34,342 nucleotides of DNA from Chloroflexota bacterium (GCA_021787445.1 JAJYLV010000014.1:1-34342); one strand, 5' to 3'; positions 19,289 to 29,101 are shown, counted from the stretch's first letter. The notes: a model not told the origin generated them from the letters alone. Program-made: numbers and translations.

Positions 19289-19678
19289 CTAGGTCGAGCC
19301 CCTCGCCTTGAGGCGCTCACGGATGGGCCCGAAGTCGACTCTGGACCCGCACAGGAAGTGCGCGTCTCGATGTGCGTTGACCGCAGCCGCGGCGCCGTGG
19401 ACGCCGAGCTTCCTGTAAGCGTTGGCCGCGACGTTCCCCACCGTGTTGATGGAGATCCCGAACTCGAATGCGATCATCTTCTGCGTCATCCCCCGCGCCA
19501 GTCGCTCGAGGGTCGCGCATTCGCGGGCCGTGAGGGGCCGCGGGTAGGACGTCGGAGATCGTCTCACGCCCGCTTCGCCCATTGCCGTCGTGCCCCACGC
19601 GCCGATACGGCGGCCAACGAGCGCTGAGGCGTGGCCCGGTGGGTTCGGGGCGGCGACATCGGCCAAGAATCGCCACAC
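19289..19678 (-). CDS. Small LuxR-type HTH protein (copy 1)
   Basis: PLTARECATLERLARGMTQKMIAFEFGISINTVGNVAANAYRKLGVHGAAAAVNAH; near-identical to 33672-34070. Confidence 0.8.
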   Translation of the reverse strand: MWRFLADVAAPNPPGHASALVGRRIGAWGTTAMGEAGVRRSPTSYPRPLTARECATLERLARGMTQKMIAFEFGISINTVGNVAANAYRKLGVHGAAAAVNAHRDAHFLCGSRVDFGPIRERLKARGST

Positions 19679-21282
19679 GTGGCCACGTGCACGGCCAAGC
19701 GGCTAGCCTGTCGGTCATGCCGCCCCTGCGGCGAGGAGCTCCAGCAGGTCCTCGAGGCCTCCGACGAGCACGCCGTGGACGAGCGTTCGATGCCCCGGGT
19801 CAGACCCCGGTCGGGACCGCCAGACTGAACTTTCGCCGCGAGCAGGGGAGCGACGTCGGGCTTCGGCCGGACGGCAACGATCGCCTGGCGGCTCACGGTG
19901 ACGGAATCGAACAGCGTGCGGAGAACTTGGCATCGGCGCTCGGGCGATGCGCTCTCCCACGCGGTCCCCAAGTCCTGGGCCACCTTGATCGCCTGCAGGA
20001 TCCGCCGCTCATCGGGCGCCTGCTCAGCACGCTCCAACTGCGCCTGCAACACGCCGAGCTGCTCGCGGTAGTCCGCCTCGTCGAGCGCCTTCCACATGTA
20101 GGCGTCGGTCAGCCGCTTCACCGCCACTCGTAGCGTTTCGACAGTCGCGCCGTCACGCTGTTGGCTAACGCGAGCGCGCACGAGAGCCGCGACACGCGGC
20201 CGCAACGACGTCGGCAGCGCCATCGCTAGGCGCAGCCAAACTCCGAGTTGCGCTTCGATCCGCTCTGCCGCGACGGAGGGCTCCGAGCAGCCGGCGTGCT
20301 CCGACGCCCGCCGGCAACGCATGCGCCGTTTGGACGACGCCGTCACCCGCCCACCACAGGCGCAGCGCGTTACCTCCGTGAGCGGGTACACGCTCCGGTT
20401 CGCGCTGCGCTTCGGAAGCCGCACGCGTGCCCGCCGGGTCGCCTGGACCCGCTCGAAGAGGTCGAGGGGCATGAACCCCGCGAACGCGGCCCGACGAAGC
20501 TCCTTGCCGCCGCGCTTCCGCCTGTAGCCGACCAGGCCCGCGTTCAGCGGGTTCGCCAGGACGTTGCGCCACCATTCGTCGGTCAGTGATCTTCCGGCCG
20601 GCGTGCGGAAGCCCTCGCGGCTGCTCCAACGAGCGAGCTCGCCGAAGCCGACACGACCGGTCGCATACCGGTGCGCACCTTCCAGGACGATCGTGGACAG
20701 CTCGGGATGGGGCAACACCGCTCCCGCCGGGTCGCGATAGAACGTCTCGGGCAGCCGCCCAAGGGGCTCGCCTCGTTCGTGCTTTTCCCGCAACCCGACG
20801 CCGACCCACCAGCCGATGGTGTCTGAGGTGAACTCGTCGACCGCTTCCATCATCCGCTCGGCGAACTTGCCTTCGGGACGCGCGACGTCGAAGGGTGCGT
20901 TCGTGGCAACGACGTCGACGCCCCGGCGGCGGAGTTCATCCTTGTACTTGCGGGAAACCATCGCGTTGCGCGCCCACCGCGACGTATGGAGCACGATGAC
21001 CGCGGCGATCGTCCCCGTTCGCGCGAGGGCCAAGAGGTCCTGGAAGGCGACACGGTCCTCGCGTCGGCCGCTCATCAGATCGAGAAAGACATGTTCGACG
21101 GGCACCCAGAGGAGGCGACGGCTCGCCTCGTCGAGGGTGCCTTTGAGCTGCGCGGCAGGCGAGAAGCCCTCGACCTGCTCCCGCTTGGACTCCCGCAGGT
21201 ACACCGCGCCGGTACGCCAGCCAGTGTGATCGCCCGCAGCGCTCGCATAGGCGACCCAGATCTCCTGCAACTCAGCTCTCAC
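19564..21282 (-). CDS. Large serine recombinase; reading frame passes through att copy B into the LuxR module
   Basis: AVYLRESKREQVEGFSPAAQLKGTLDEASRRLLWVPVEHVFLDLMSGRREDRVAFQDLL...; zinc ribbon CACGGRVTASSKRRMRC; C-terminus ...QSGGPDRGLTRGIERSST spans the repeat. Confidence 0.9.
   Translation of the reverse strand: MRAELQEIWVAYASAAGDHTGWRTGAVYLRESKREQVEGFSPAAQLKGTLDEASRRLLWVPVEHVFLDLMSGRREDRVAFQDLLALARTGTIAAVIVLHTSRWARNAMVSRKYKDELRRRGVDVVATNAPFDVARPEGKFAERMMEAVDEFTSDTIGWWVGVGLREKHERGEPLGRLPETFYRDPAGAVLPHPELSTIVLEGAHRYATGRVGFGELARWSSREGFRTPAGRSLTDEWWRNVLANPLNAGLVGYRRKRGGKELRRAAFAGFMPLDLFERVQATRRARVRLPKRSANRSVYPLTEVTRCACGGRVTASSKRRMRCRRASEHAGCSEPSVAAERIEAQLGVWLRLAMALPTSLRPRVAALVRARVSQQRDGATVETLRVAVKRLTDAYMWKALDEADYREQLGVLQAQLERAEQAPDERRILQAIKVAQDLGTAWESASPERRCQVLRTLFDSVTVSRQAIVAVRPKPDVAPLLAAKVQSGGPDRGLTRGIERSSTACSSEASRTCWSSSPQGRHDRQASRLAVHVATCGDSWPMSPPRTHRATPQRSLAAVSARGARRQWAKRA
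19795..19820 (+). repeat. Candidate att site copy B (CCGGGTCAGACCCCGGTCGGGACCGC)
   Basis: Identical 26-mer at 34182-34207; last 14 nt equal window positions 1-14. Confidence 0.6.
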
Positions 21283-21466
21283 GGCGCCGCCTCGGCTTCC
21301 GCCGCTCGGGCTGGTGCTTCTCGAACCGCGCGAGCTCGCCCGAGGTCACGAACCAGCGGCCGGCGAGCTTCTGTCCGCGCAGTCGTCCGGCCACGACCCA
21401 CTGGCGCACGAGCTCCGGATGCCGACGTAGCCGCCGGGCGACCTGTTGGAGCGGAATGATGTCCAC
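21272..21466 (-). CDS. Excisionase/MerR-like HTH protein
   Basis: MDIIPLQQVARRLRRHPELVRQWVVAGRLRGQKLAGRWFVTSGELARFEKHQ; stop overlaps recombinase start. Confidence 0.72.
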   Translation of the reverse strand: MDIIPLQQVARRLRRHPELVRQWVVAGRLRGQKLAGRWFVTSGELARFEKHQPERRKPRRRRES

Positions 21467-21619
21467 CTAATTGGATTATACCGAGGAGTGGCTCATGGGT
21501 GATGCGGCAGGGTTCTGTTGCCTCGAGCGCGATATCGACGAGGATATCGAGCAGCTCGTCCAGCGTCGGATTCCCCGTCGACCCCGCGCGACCCGAAGGA
21601 ACGGAGAGCCCGCGCGCAT

Positions 21620-22426
21620 TCATCGGCGCTGGTCCCACGGCAACGGCTCCTGGGCACAGCGCTCGACGATGAGCGGGCAGTACTCCTCGGCGCGCTCGAT
21701 GCCGATGGCGCGGCGCCCCATGGCGCGCGCGGCCACGAGCGTCGTCCCGCTGCCGGCGAAGGGGTCAAGCACCGTGGCCCCGAGCGGCGCGGCGAGGGCC
21801 ACGAGGTAGCGCGTGACGTCCTCGGGCTTCTGCGTCGGATGGCCGGTCGCCTCTCGCCCCCTCTTGCGGCGAGGCGCCTCGATGACCGTCCCGGCCATCG
21901 GCCCGGCGGGATGGGGGACGTAGCGGTGGGGGCCCAAGCCGTGCGAGCGCACGAGACGGCGGCTGGGCCGCAGTGCGGAGCCGTAGCGGCGCAGGCCGCG
22001 GACGTCCTCGGACTCGGCCAGGAGCAGGCCGCTGATAACGATCTGCTCGTGCTCGGGCCGCAAGTACCCCGGCGCGACGCGGAAGCCCGCGTAGTGGGCC
22101 CACACGAGGAGTTGCATCGGGCGTGCGGGCGAGTCGCCGCGCACCTCGCGCAGCGCCGACATCACGAGGTCGAGGCGGCGACGCGGCGCGAAGGTGACGA
22201 TCGGGCCGCCCGGCATGACGACGCGGTCGACCTCGCGCAGCCACGAGGCGTACCACTCCCGGTCGCGCGGCCCGTCCCAGTCCGCGGCGCCCTCGCCGTA
22301 CGGTGGGTCGGTGACGCAGCAGTCGACGCTCGCGCTCGGGAGTTGAGCGAGGACCTCGAGCGCGTCGCCCTGGTAGAGCGTGACGTCGCCGCTCTGGAAG
22401 GTCGGCGCGAGCGTCGTGACGCTCAC
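21620..22426 (-). CDS. DNA (N6-adenine or N4-cytosine) methyltransferase, no partner restriction gene seen
   Basis: DPPYGEGAADWDG and DPFAGSGTTLVAARAMGRRAIGIERAEEY; GHPTQKPEDV. Confidence 0.88.
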   Translation of the reverse strand: MSVTTLAPTFQSGDVTLYQGDALEVLAQLPSASVDCCVTDPPYGEGAADWDGPRDREWYASWLREVDRVVMPGGPIVTFAPRRRLDLVMSALREVRGDSPARPMQLLVWAHYAGFRVAPGYLRPEHEQIVISGLLLAESEDVRGLRRYGSALRPSRRLVRSHGLGPHRYVPHPAGPMAGTVIEAPRRKRGREATGHPTQKPEDVTRYLVALAAPLGATVLDPFAGSGTTLVAARAMGRRAIGIERAEEYCPLIVERCAQEPLPWDQRR

Positions 22427-22611
22427 CGCGAGACCTCGCCGTCAGACAGAGACGTGTGTGTGTCACCCGGCGATGCCTGGCGATGTGGCGGCGCTTGCGG
22501 CTCGGGTTGCTCTCGAGCGGCGTCCGCTTCGTCGCCCGTCGCCGCGTCGCCATCGGGCGCGGCGAGGCGCTGGCACATCAGCGCCTCAATCTCCTCGCGC
22601 GTCGGGAGCAC
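22423..22611 (-). CDS. Small hypothetical protein between methyltransferase and primase
   Basis: 62 aa; ATGA-type overlap with methyltransferase start. Confidence 0.4.
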   Translation of the reverse strand: MLPTREEIEALMCQRLAAPDGDAATGDEADAAREQPEPQAPPHRQASPGDTHTSLSDGEVSR

Positions 22612-22614
22612 GGC

Positions 22615-24590
22615 CTAATCCTCCGGGAGCGGGTCGCCCGGAACGAGCTGGGCCGCCTGCCTGGGGCGGGTCCGGAGGTTGTGCAGGTAGCCGAGGCGGA
22701 CGGCCTCGCGCACGCGGCTTCGCGCGGCGTTGTGGCTGAGGCCAAGCGCCTTCGCGAGCTCCGCGACGGTCAGCGGGGTGTTGCCGTCATACGCGCCGAC
22801 GAGCGCCGCGACGGTCTCGCGGACTGTGCGTGAGACTCCGCCCGTCGCTGCCGCGGTGAAGACCTCGAGGAGCAGCGCGCGCGCGTTTGCGTAGTCGTCG
22901 AGCGTTGCGACGACGCGCCCCTGCTCGTCGCGCTCGCGTTGGCGCTGGCGCAGGAGCGCGAGCGCCTTGATGAGGGTCAGGAGCTGGGCGAAGTCGCGGC
23001 GCATGCGCACCTCGCGGTCGGGGACGCGGTCCGCGAGGAGGTCCGCGAAGGGGACCGCGATGTCGCGACAGGCCGCGAGCTCGAACCAACGCTGGAGCGC
23101 GACGAACGGTGCCCGATCGAGCGCGGACCGCGCGCCAGTGGCTGCTGCCGCGTGGGCCCGCAGCACCAGGCGCGTCTGCTCGGGCGTGTCCGGGATGCCC
23201 ACCGTGAGCATGCGCGAGCCCATCTGCTCGCCGAGCGCTTTGGTGGAGGTGGTAATGAGGCCGGTCGGACCGGGTTTGCGGATCTTGCGCGTGACCTGGT
23301 GGCCTGTCCGCTCATCACGCTCGACGACGTCGTATTCCATGGCGTTGTCCGCGGCGAGCGCGCGAATCGCCGATGCCGCCGGACCTTCTTCGGGGATGCT
23401 GTCGGCCTCGGCGACAACGACCGTGCGGTGCTGGAAGTCCTCATCGTTGAACACGAGCGCGCGCGGGCTGCCGGCTTTCTCGAGGTAGTAGGCGGAAGCG
23501 GGCATGAGGTCGAGCGCGGCGTCGACCGCACGGTTCTTGCCCGACGCTGCGATCGCGACGAAGGCCAGGTTGAGCGGGCGCTCGAGGAGCCGGCTGGTCA
23601 GCGCGAGGTACGCAAGGAGCGCGGGCCTGGCGTCGCCGGCGTAGCCGGAGAGCGCGACCGCGCGCTCAATGCGCCCAAGGAGGTCCGGAGCCTCGAGGAG
23701 CTCGCGCCCCTCCGTGAAGGCGGCTTCCGCTTCGGCGCGCGACGCGGCATCGATGCGCTCGCGGATCGGCCGCGCGCTCGACATGAGCTCGCCCATCCGC
23801 TCGGCGAAGGCTGCGGGCCCGCTAACGTACAGGGCGCTCGGGTCCTTCGCGTCCGGCGGCGCCTCGATGACACGGGCCTCCGGAAGGCTCCGGCCGACAC
23901 ACTCGGCGAAGGCCGCGCCGCCTTCGTCCGGCTCCCGCCAGACGAAGACCTCGCGTCCGGCAACGAGCTTCGCGTAGTCGCCGCGCCAGGTCGCCGCGCC
24001 TGGGAGCCCGAGCGCGTGGAGACCCGCGTACCAGAGCGTCCAGGCGTCGCTCGCGCCCTCGACGAGGATGAGCGGCGCCTCGGGCGGAGCGCTATTGACG
24101 CGCCAGAGGCCGTAGGGGATCGGCCTGTCGCCGCGCCGCCACAGAAACCGCAGCTCTCCTTGGAGCGCGATGCGCTTCTGGACGGCGCACTCCTCCCCGG
24201 CTGCGTCGAGGTAATGGATGTCGACGCACGGCCGGCGATGAACGCCGTGCACGCCCTCGCGGACGCCGAGCGCGCCCAGGAACTCCTCGGGCAGCCGCTT
24301 CGCGCGAGCGAGCTCGGAGAGCGTGAGACCCACTCCGTGCGTCGGCGCGTCGGACCACAGGCCCTTCTCGCGCAGCGCCTCGAGGACGGCCTCCTGATCG
24401 CAGCCGGCCTGGCAGTGGAAGAGGACCCGGCCGTTCGCGCTTCTGACGCTCAGCGATGGCCGCTCGTCCGCGTGCGCCGGACAGTGCACGAGCCCCGCGC
24501 CGCGGCGCGCCGCGCCCTGGCAAGCGCATCCCGTTCGCTCGCAGTTGAGCGTCCGGCAGAGCGTCGCGGCGTCCGGATGGTCGTTCACGG
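22615..24590 (-). CDS. CHC2/TOPRIM primase with degenerate ATPase-like domain and C-terminal wHTH
   Basis: GTG start VNDHPDAATLCRTLNCERTGCACQG...LVHCPAHADERPSLSVRSANGRVLFHCQAGCDQE; TOPRIM-like LILVEGASDAWTLWYAG; IAASGKNRAVDAALDL; HTH LTVAELAKALGLSHNAARSRVREAV. Confidence 0.75.
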
Positions 24591-25004
24591 CCGCCTGCCG
24601 TATCCGAGTCCGTCGAGCGCGGCGATGGCATCGGTGGCCCACGCCGCGACCGTCTCGAGCTTGAGCGCTTCCGCGAGGCGTAGGCCCGATCGCAGGTAGC
24701 CGCGCAGACGCTGGCGGTCGCGTAGCCATGCGCGGCAGCGCGGGCAGTAGCGGGGGAGAGGGCCACTGGGATGGACCCGCGTGATGGGGACCTCACAGGC
24801 GGCGCAGCGCGCGCTCTGAACCCGTGGTACAGGGACGTCCGACCCGAACGCCGACCGGGCGGCATCAGATGGCTGGCCCGGCCTACCGCGCCGTGCGGCG
24901 ATCCGTTGCCGCGCCGCGTCCAGCACGCTGATCGTCCCTCGCTCGCACTCGTTGTTCGCTTCGGTCATGCACCTAAACGTCTGTGCGCGCGAGCCACGCG
25001 TCAA
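24585..25004 (-). CDS. Small zinc-ribbon protein
   Basis: ARCAACEVPITRVHPSGPLPRYCPRCRAWLRDRQRL; stop overlaps start of primase gene. Confidence 0.55.
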   Translation of the reverse strand: MTRGSRAQTFRCMTEANNECERGTISVLDAARQRIAARRGRPGQPSDAARSAFGSDVPVPRVQSARCAACEVPITRVHPSGPLPRYCPRCRAWLRDRQRLRGYLRSGLRLAEALKLETVAAWATDAIAALDGLGYGRRP

Positions 25005-25024
25005 TGCATCGGAGCAGATGCGAG

Positions 25025-25119
25025 CCGGTCGCGTCTCTCACGCGACCGGCCGGTCCCGCGCAAACCTATCGCCCGCGACTGGACTCTTCGCGCAAACTAG
25101 TAAAGGTGACCGCGCAAAC
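25025..25119. promoter_or_regulatory. Regulatory repeat region: perfect inverted repeat CCGGTCGCGT-ctctc-ACGCGACCGG plus three direct GCGCAAAC repeats
   Basis: IR 25025-25049; GCGCAAAC at 25058-25065, 25090-25097, 25112-25119; between divergent genes. Confidence 0.6.
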
Positions 25120-27202
25120 GCAGAAATTTACAAAGCGCAAGGCCGCGACGACCGACAAGAGCCCGGCCGCGGTCGAGCAGCGGGATCTGCAGATCCTCGG
25201 CGCGCTTGCCGACGGCGGCGCACGCAGCGCAGTGATCGCGGCGCGCACCGGGATCCGCCGCCGAACGGTCCAGCACCGCCTGCTGCGGCTGCGCGAGGAG
25301 GGCCTGGCGAGCGACCCTTCCCGCGGAACGTTCCGCCTCACCGGCTCAGGTCAGGCGAGAGTCCTCGCGGCGCGCCGGCCGGCCCTCATCGCCGAGCCCG
25401 ACCCGAGCGCGCTGGGCCACCTTCCCCAGGAGCACCAGGCGCTGCTGCGGCTAATCTGCGACGCCGTCGTGGCCCGACGCGAGCTCGCCGCCGTGCACGC
25501 GACGAACTGGCCCGGTTTCGTCGTGATGGGGCCGTCGAAGACCGGCAAGACGCTCATCGCGCAGCTCGTCTGCCGCCGCTTCGCCCTCGACGCCCCGAGC
25601 CACATCCACGTGCTTCCCCGCGAGACCTCCGGGAGCATCTGGGGACGCCGCGTCCCCGAGGAGGGAGGGGGCTATCGGTTCGAGCGGGCCGCGCTGCTGT
25701 CGGCGCCCCTCGCCGTGCTCGATGAGTTCGACAAGGCGACGCTGGACGTCCGACGCGCGGCGCAGGCGTACCTGCAGGGCGACAGCGTTTTCGCCGTGGA
25801 GGACGACCGCGCCGACGTGCGTGCTACGCCGCTCGTGCTCCTCAATCAGGACCGCGGCATCGAACTCGTCCCCGAGCCCTACCTGCGGCGGAGCGTCGTC
25901 CTCGACACCACTCCGCTGCTCAGCGCGACGAGGGACATCGACGAGGTCGCGCGCGCCGCCCTCGCCGCGCGGCTGCCCACGGTCCCCGCCTCGCTTGTGC
26001 CACCTGCGCTCGCCCTCCCCGAACCGGCGCGGCGTCTGCTGCGCTCCGCGCTGCAGGACTGTCTCTCCGCGTCCGGCTGGCGCCGCGTGGACATCGAAGC
26101 GCTCTCGCGCATCGCCCTCGGCCGCTGGGCCTCCGACCCCGCCGCCGGTCCCGAACGCGCGGCCCTTGCGGTGGCCGCCGACTACCTGCTCTGCACCGCG
26201 ACACGCGCGGACGAAGTCGCTGAGGACTGGGTGAGCCGAATCGAGGCCGCGGCCACGGCGGGTGCGGGCGACGAGGTCGTGACGGCGCTGCCGAGGCCGG
26301 GACCAAGCGCGCGAGAACTCCGCGAGGCCGAGGCGGAACGCGCGCACGAGGCGCGCGCGGCGCTAGCCGGTCGGCGCGGAGAACTTCTCGCAAGCCTGTC
26401 GCAGGCGCTCGCGCGCGTCCCGCGCGGGCTCACCGAGGCCGAGGTCGTGCGCGTCGGGGGAGTCCGAGGACGACACACGGCCTGGCGCGAGCAGATCATT
26501 GCCGCCAGGAGCCTCGAGGAACTCGGCCGCCTCGCCGGGATCGTCGAGCGCGAGGTGCTCACGCCCCTGCGAGAAATCCGAGATATCCACGCGGCGGCGG
26601 CCGATGCCGCTGCCGACGCCCGACGGTCTGCCGCGGAGGCGAAGCGCGCCGCGGCTGAACAGCAGCGCGCGCAGCGAGAGCGCAAGAAGCAGGTCGACGC
26701 GTACGTTGCCGAGCTCCAAGCCTGCTACTCCAGGACCAGCGTCACCTACGACCCCGGCGTCCTCGATAAGCTCCTCCGCTTGCGCTGCGTCGCACCGCGG
26801 ACGGAGGAATATCAGGTGGAGACGATGAGTTCGATGGTGCGTCGCGGCGTGCGCCGCGTAGGACAGGAGGTCCAGCGCTTCTTGGGACCCGCGCCGGCCC
26901 CGCCGATCGATCCGCTCGAGCAACTGAGCCCATACCCCGGGGTGTTCGCTCCGCGAGCGCCGGCGCCGCCAAACGATCGCGAGTACGAGACGAAGACCGT
27001 GACGTGGTACGTCGATCACAGCGGCACCACCTACAGCGCATGGGAACTGCGAGGTTGGGGCTCGCCGACGGTCAGAGCCATGCTCAGAGCCACCGCCCAC
27101 CGTTACGGCAGCACATTGAAGGAGCCTCGCCGCGTCGCGGCAACCCGGACCGTAGGCAGACGGAGGTCGCGGCGGCTCACTCCAGCGCGGACCCGTGCGT
27201 GA
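25106..27202 (+). CDS. HTH-AAA+ ATPase with long C-terminal coiled-coil/unknown region
   Basis: HTH ILGALADGGARSAVIAARTGIRRRTVQHRLLRLREEGL; Walker A VMGPSKTGKTLIAQL; Walker B APLAVLDEFDKA; Ala/Arg/Glu-rich coiled-coil segment near 26580-26700. Confidence 0.75.
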   Translation: MTAQTQKFTKRKAATTDKSPAAVEQRDLQILGALADGGARSAVIAARTGIRRRTVQHRLLRLREEGLASDPSRGTFRLTGSGQARVLAARRPALIAEPDPSALGHLPQEHQALLRLICDAVVARRELAAVHATNWPGFVVMGPSKTGKTLIAQLVCRRFALDAPSHIHVLPRETSGSIWGRRVPEEGGGYRFERAALLSAPLAVLDEFDKATLDVRRAAQAYLQGDSVFAVEDDRADVRATPLVLLNQDRGIELVPEPYLRRSVVLDTTPLLSATRDIDEVARAALAARLPTVPASLVPPALALPEPARRLLRSALQDCLSASGWRRVDIEALSRIALGRWASDPAAGPERAALAVAADYLLCTATRADEVAEDWVSRIEAAATAGAGDEVVTALPRPGPSARELREAEAERAHEARAALAGRRGELLASLSQALARVPRGLTEAEVVRVGGVRGRHTAWREQIIAARSLEELGRLAGIVEREVLTPLREIRDIHAAAADAAADARRSAAEAKRAAAEQQRAQRERKKQVDAYVAELQACYSRTSVTYDPGVLDKLLRLRCVAPRTEEYQVETMSSMVRRGVRRVGQEVQRFLGPAPAPPIDPLEQLSPYPGVFAPRAPAPPNDREYETKTVTWYVDHSGTTYSAWELRGWGSPTVRAMLRATAHRYGSTLKEPRRVAATRTVGRRRSRRLTPARTRA

Positions 27203-27239
27203 TCGTCGTGTGTTCCTTTCGCACCGGGCTCGGCGACCG

Positions 27240-27625
27240 CTAGGCGCATGTTTGCGTGAGGACGGGCGAGTCGGCAGGACGCCCTCGCCCTCGAGCGAGC
27301 GGAGCACGAGCACGAGGCCGTCGGACCAATCGCCCCACTGCTCGTTGTCGCGGATGGCGCGCTCGCGCATCGTCCGCTCGTCGACGTCCTCGAGGACCGC
27401 GGTCGCGCCGTTGGCCCATCGCGGCGAGGGAGCGCTGGTTGCCGCAGAAGATGAGGCCATCGGTTCGCGCGAGGACCGGCCGGAGGCGCAGGAACTCGGG
27501 ATTGGCGGCGATCGCGCGCCGGAGGTTCTCGAACCGCTCGGGGCTGATGGTCCGCGGGTTCTCATCTCACGGATGGAGATCGCCGACGGGCACGAGCCGC
27601 GGTGAGACCAGCTGCGACGCGGGCG
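27240..27625 (-). pseudogene. ParB-like gene remnant (in-frame stop plus frameshift)
   Basis: LVPVGDLHP*DENPRTISPERFENLRRAIAANPEFLRLRPVLARTDGLIFCGNQRSLAAM then, in another frame, NGATAVLEDVDERTMRERAIRDNEQWGDWSDGLVLVLRSLEGEG. Confidence 0.68.
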
Positions 27626-27838
27626 TCACATCCATCGGGTCCTGAGGATGGCCGTCCACGCGTCCGTCGCGGGGCGGATCCCATGCTCGCTACTAGCGCG
27701 TTTCTCTATCTCTCACCGTGAGGCCAACGCGCCGCATGCTGCGCGTCCGGTTGAGCAGGACTACCCCATGTTGATCAACCGGGCCCCTCAGAATGGTGTC
27801 TTTCTCTACCGTCGGGCAGCTCTTTGGTGAGTCGCGTC

Positions 27839-29101
27839 TCACTCGCTGCTCTCGGCAGATCCGTGGGATCGCAGGGCGCGCACGAGGGGCAGTGGCGAGC
27901 GGCCAATGGCACAGTAAGCCGCTGCGCTGAGCACGTACGCGACCGCCACCTCCAGGCGGATCGCAGGCACGGCGAACTGGGTGAGGAAGAGCGCGAGCAG
28001 CAGCACGGCGTCGAAGAGGGTCAAGCGCAAGCGCGCCAGCATCGCGACGCCAAGCAGGGTCTGCGCCGCGGTGAGCAGGATCTCGTCGCGCGAGAGCTGA
28101 ACGAGCGCGATCTCGGCAGGATGTCCGAGCGAGAGGCTGTACACGATGGGGATCGTCGCGATGAGCAACGTCCACTGATTCAGTTTGGCCGAGACCAGGT
28201 TGCCGAGGCCGCGGGCGACGCTGACTATCGTCGCCGCCCACAGAAATGCGGTGAGCGATTCGGGGAACTCCGCCAGGAACGGTGCCACCCACTGGATCAG
28301 GAAGAACTGCGGCACCCCCAGAGAATCGGCGCTCGCTATGAGCCCGGCGATGAATGGCTCGGCGCCGAAGCCGATCACGAAGGCGCCGAACGCCAGGAAG
28401 ACGACGACCACGAGGGCACGACGGATCCCGGGCAAGCGCTGCAGTTTGCCGACGATGCCCGGTTCGCCCTCCTCCTCCTCCTCCTCCTCGGACTCGGTCC
28501 GACCGGAGCGCAGCGCATTGACGATGTAGGCGACGTAGAGGGCGATAAGGACCACGGCGTCCAGCAGGCCGAGCGTCGCTTTCGCGGCGATGAGCACCGC
28601 GTAGACGGTCGCGGCGCTCAGGAAGAGCACATCCGCCGCGAGCGCCCGCGGGATCTCTACGGCCCGGAAAGGTCGGCGACGCGCCCGCGCCGCGAAGTAG
28701 GCGACGAAGAAGATCAGCGGCCACCCCACGCCGAGGAGCAGCCGGTTCGACCCGGTCATGGAGGAGGCGGCGAGCTCGATGCGGCGCTCCCAGGCCAGCA
28801 CGACCTCGAAGCTGTACTCCGGAAGGACCTCGATGAGCGCGAGCAAAGCGAGCGCAGCCGAGACGGGGACCGTGATCTCCAACGTCTCCGTCGCCCACGA
28901 CAGGAATAGCGCGGCCGCGACGATGGCAAGTCCGGTGACCGCCGCCACGACCAGCGGACTGGACCGGCCGACGCCACCGAAGATGACGATGACGAACGGA
29001 ATGAGCGTGAGCGCGAGCAGCGCGATAAGGAGCGCATCGGCGCGACCGAGTCGCGCCGACCGGCCCTCACCTTCCTCGGTCGGTGCATCGTCCGCGCTCA
29101 C
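27839..29101 (-). CDS. Sodium/calcium-exchanger (CaCA) family cation antiporter with acidic loop
   Basis: Two homologous halves with GFGAEPFIAGLIASADSLGVPQFFLIQWVAPFLAEFPES; loop ESEEEEEEEGEP. Confidence 0.72.
   Translation of the reverse strand: MSADDAPTEEGEGRSARLGRADALLIALLALTLIPFVIVIFGGVGRSSPLVVAAVTGLAIVAAALFLSWATETLEITVPVSAALALLALIEVLPEYSFEVVLAWERRIELAASSMTGSNRLLLGVGWPLIFFVAYFAARARRRPFRAVEIPRALAADVLFLSAATVYAVLIAAKATLGLLDAVVLIALYVAYIVNALRSGRTESEEEEEEEGEPGIVGKLQRLPGIRRALVVVVFLAFGAFVIGFGAEPFIAGLIASADSLGVPQFFLIQWVAPFLAEFPESLTAFLWAATIVSVARGLGNLVSAKLNQWTLLIATIPIVYSLSLGHPAEIALVQLSRDEILLTAAQTLLGVAMLARLRLTLFDAVLLLALFLTQFAVPAIRLEVAVAYVLSAAAYCAIGRSPLPLVRALRSHGSAESSE

Noticed and set aside
28468-28489. 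CTC trinucleotide repeat, possible phase-variable microsatellite
   Set aside because: Encodes an in-frame acidic Glu loop of the CaCA exchanger; copy-number change would not shift frame.
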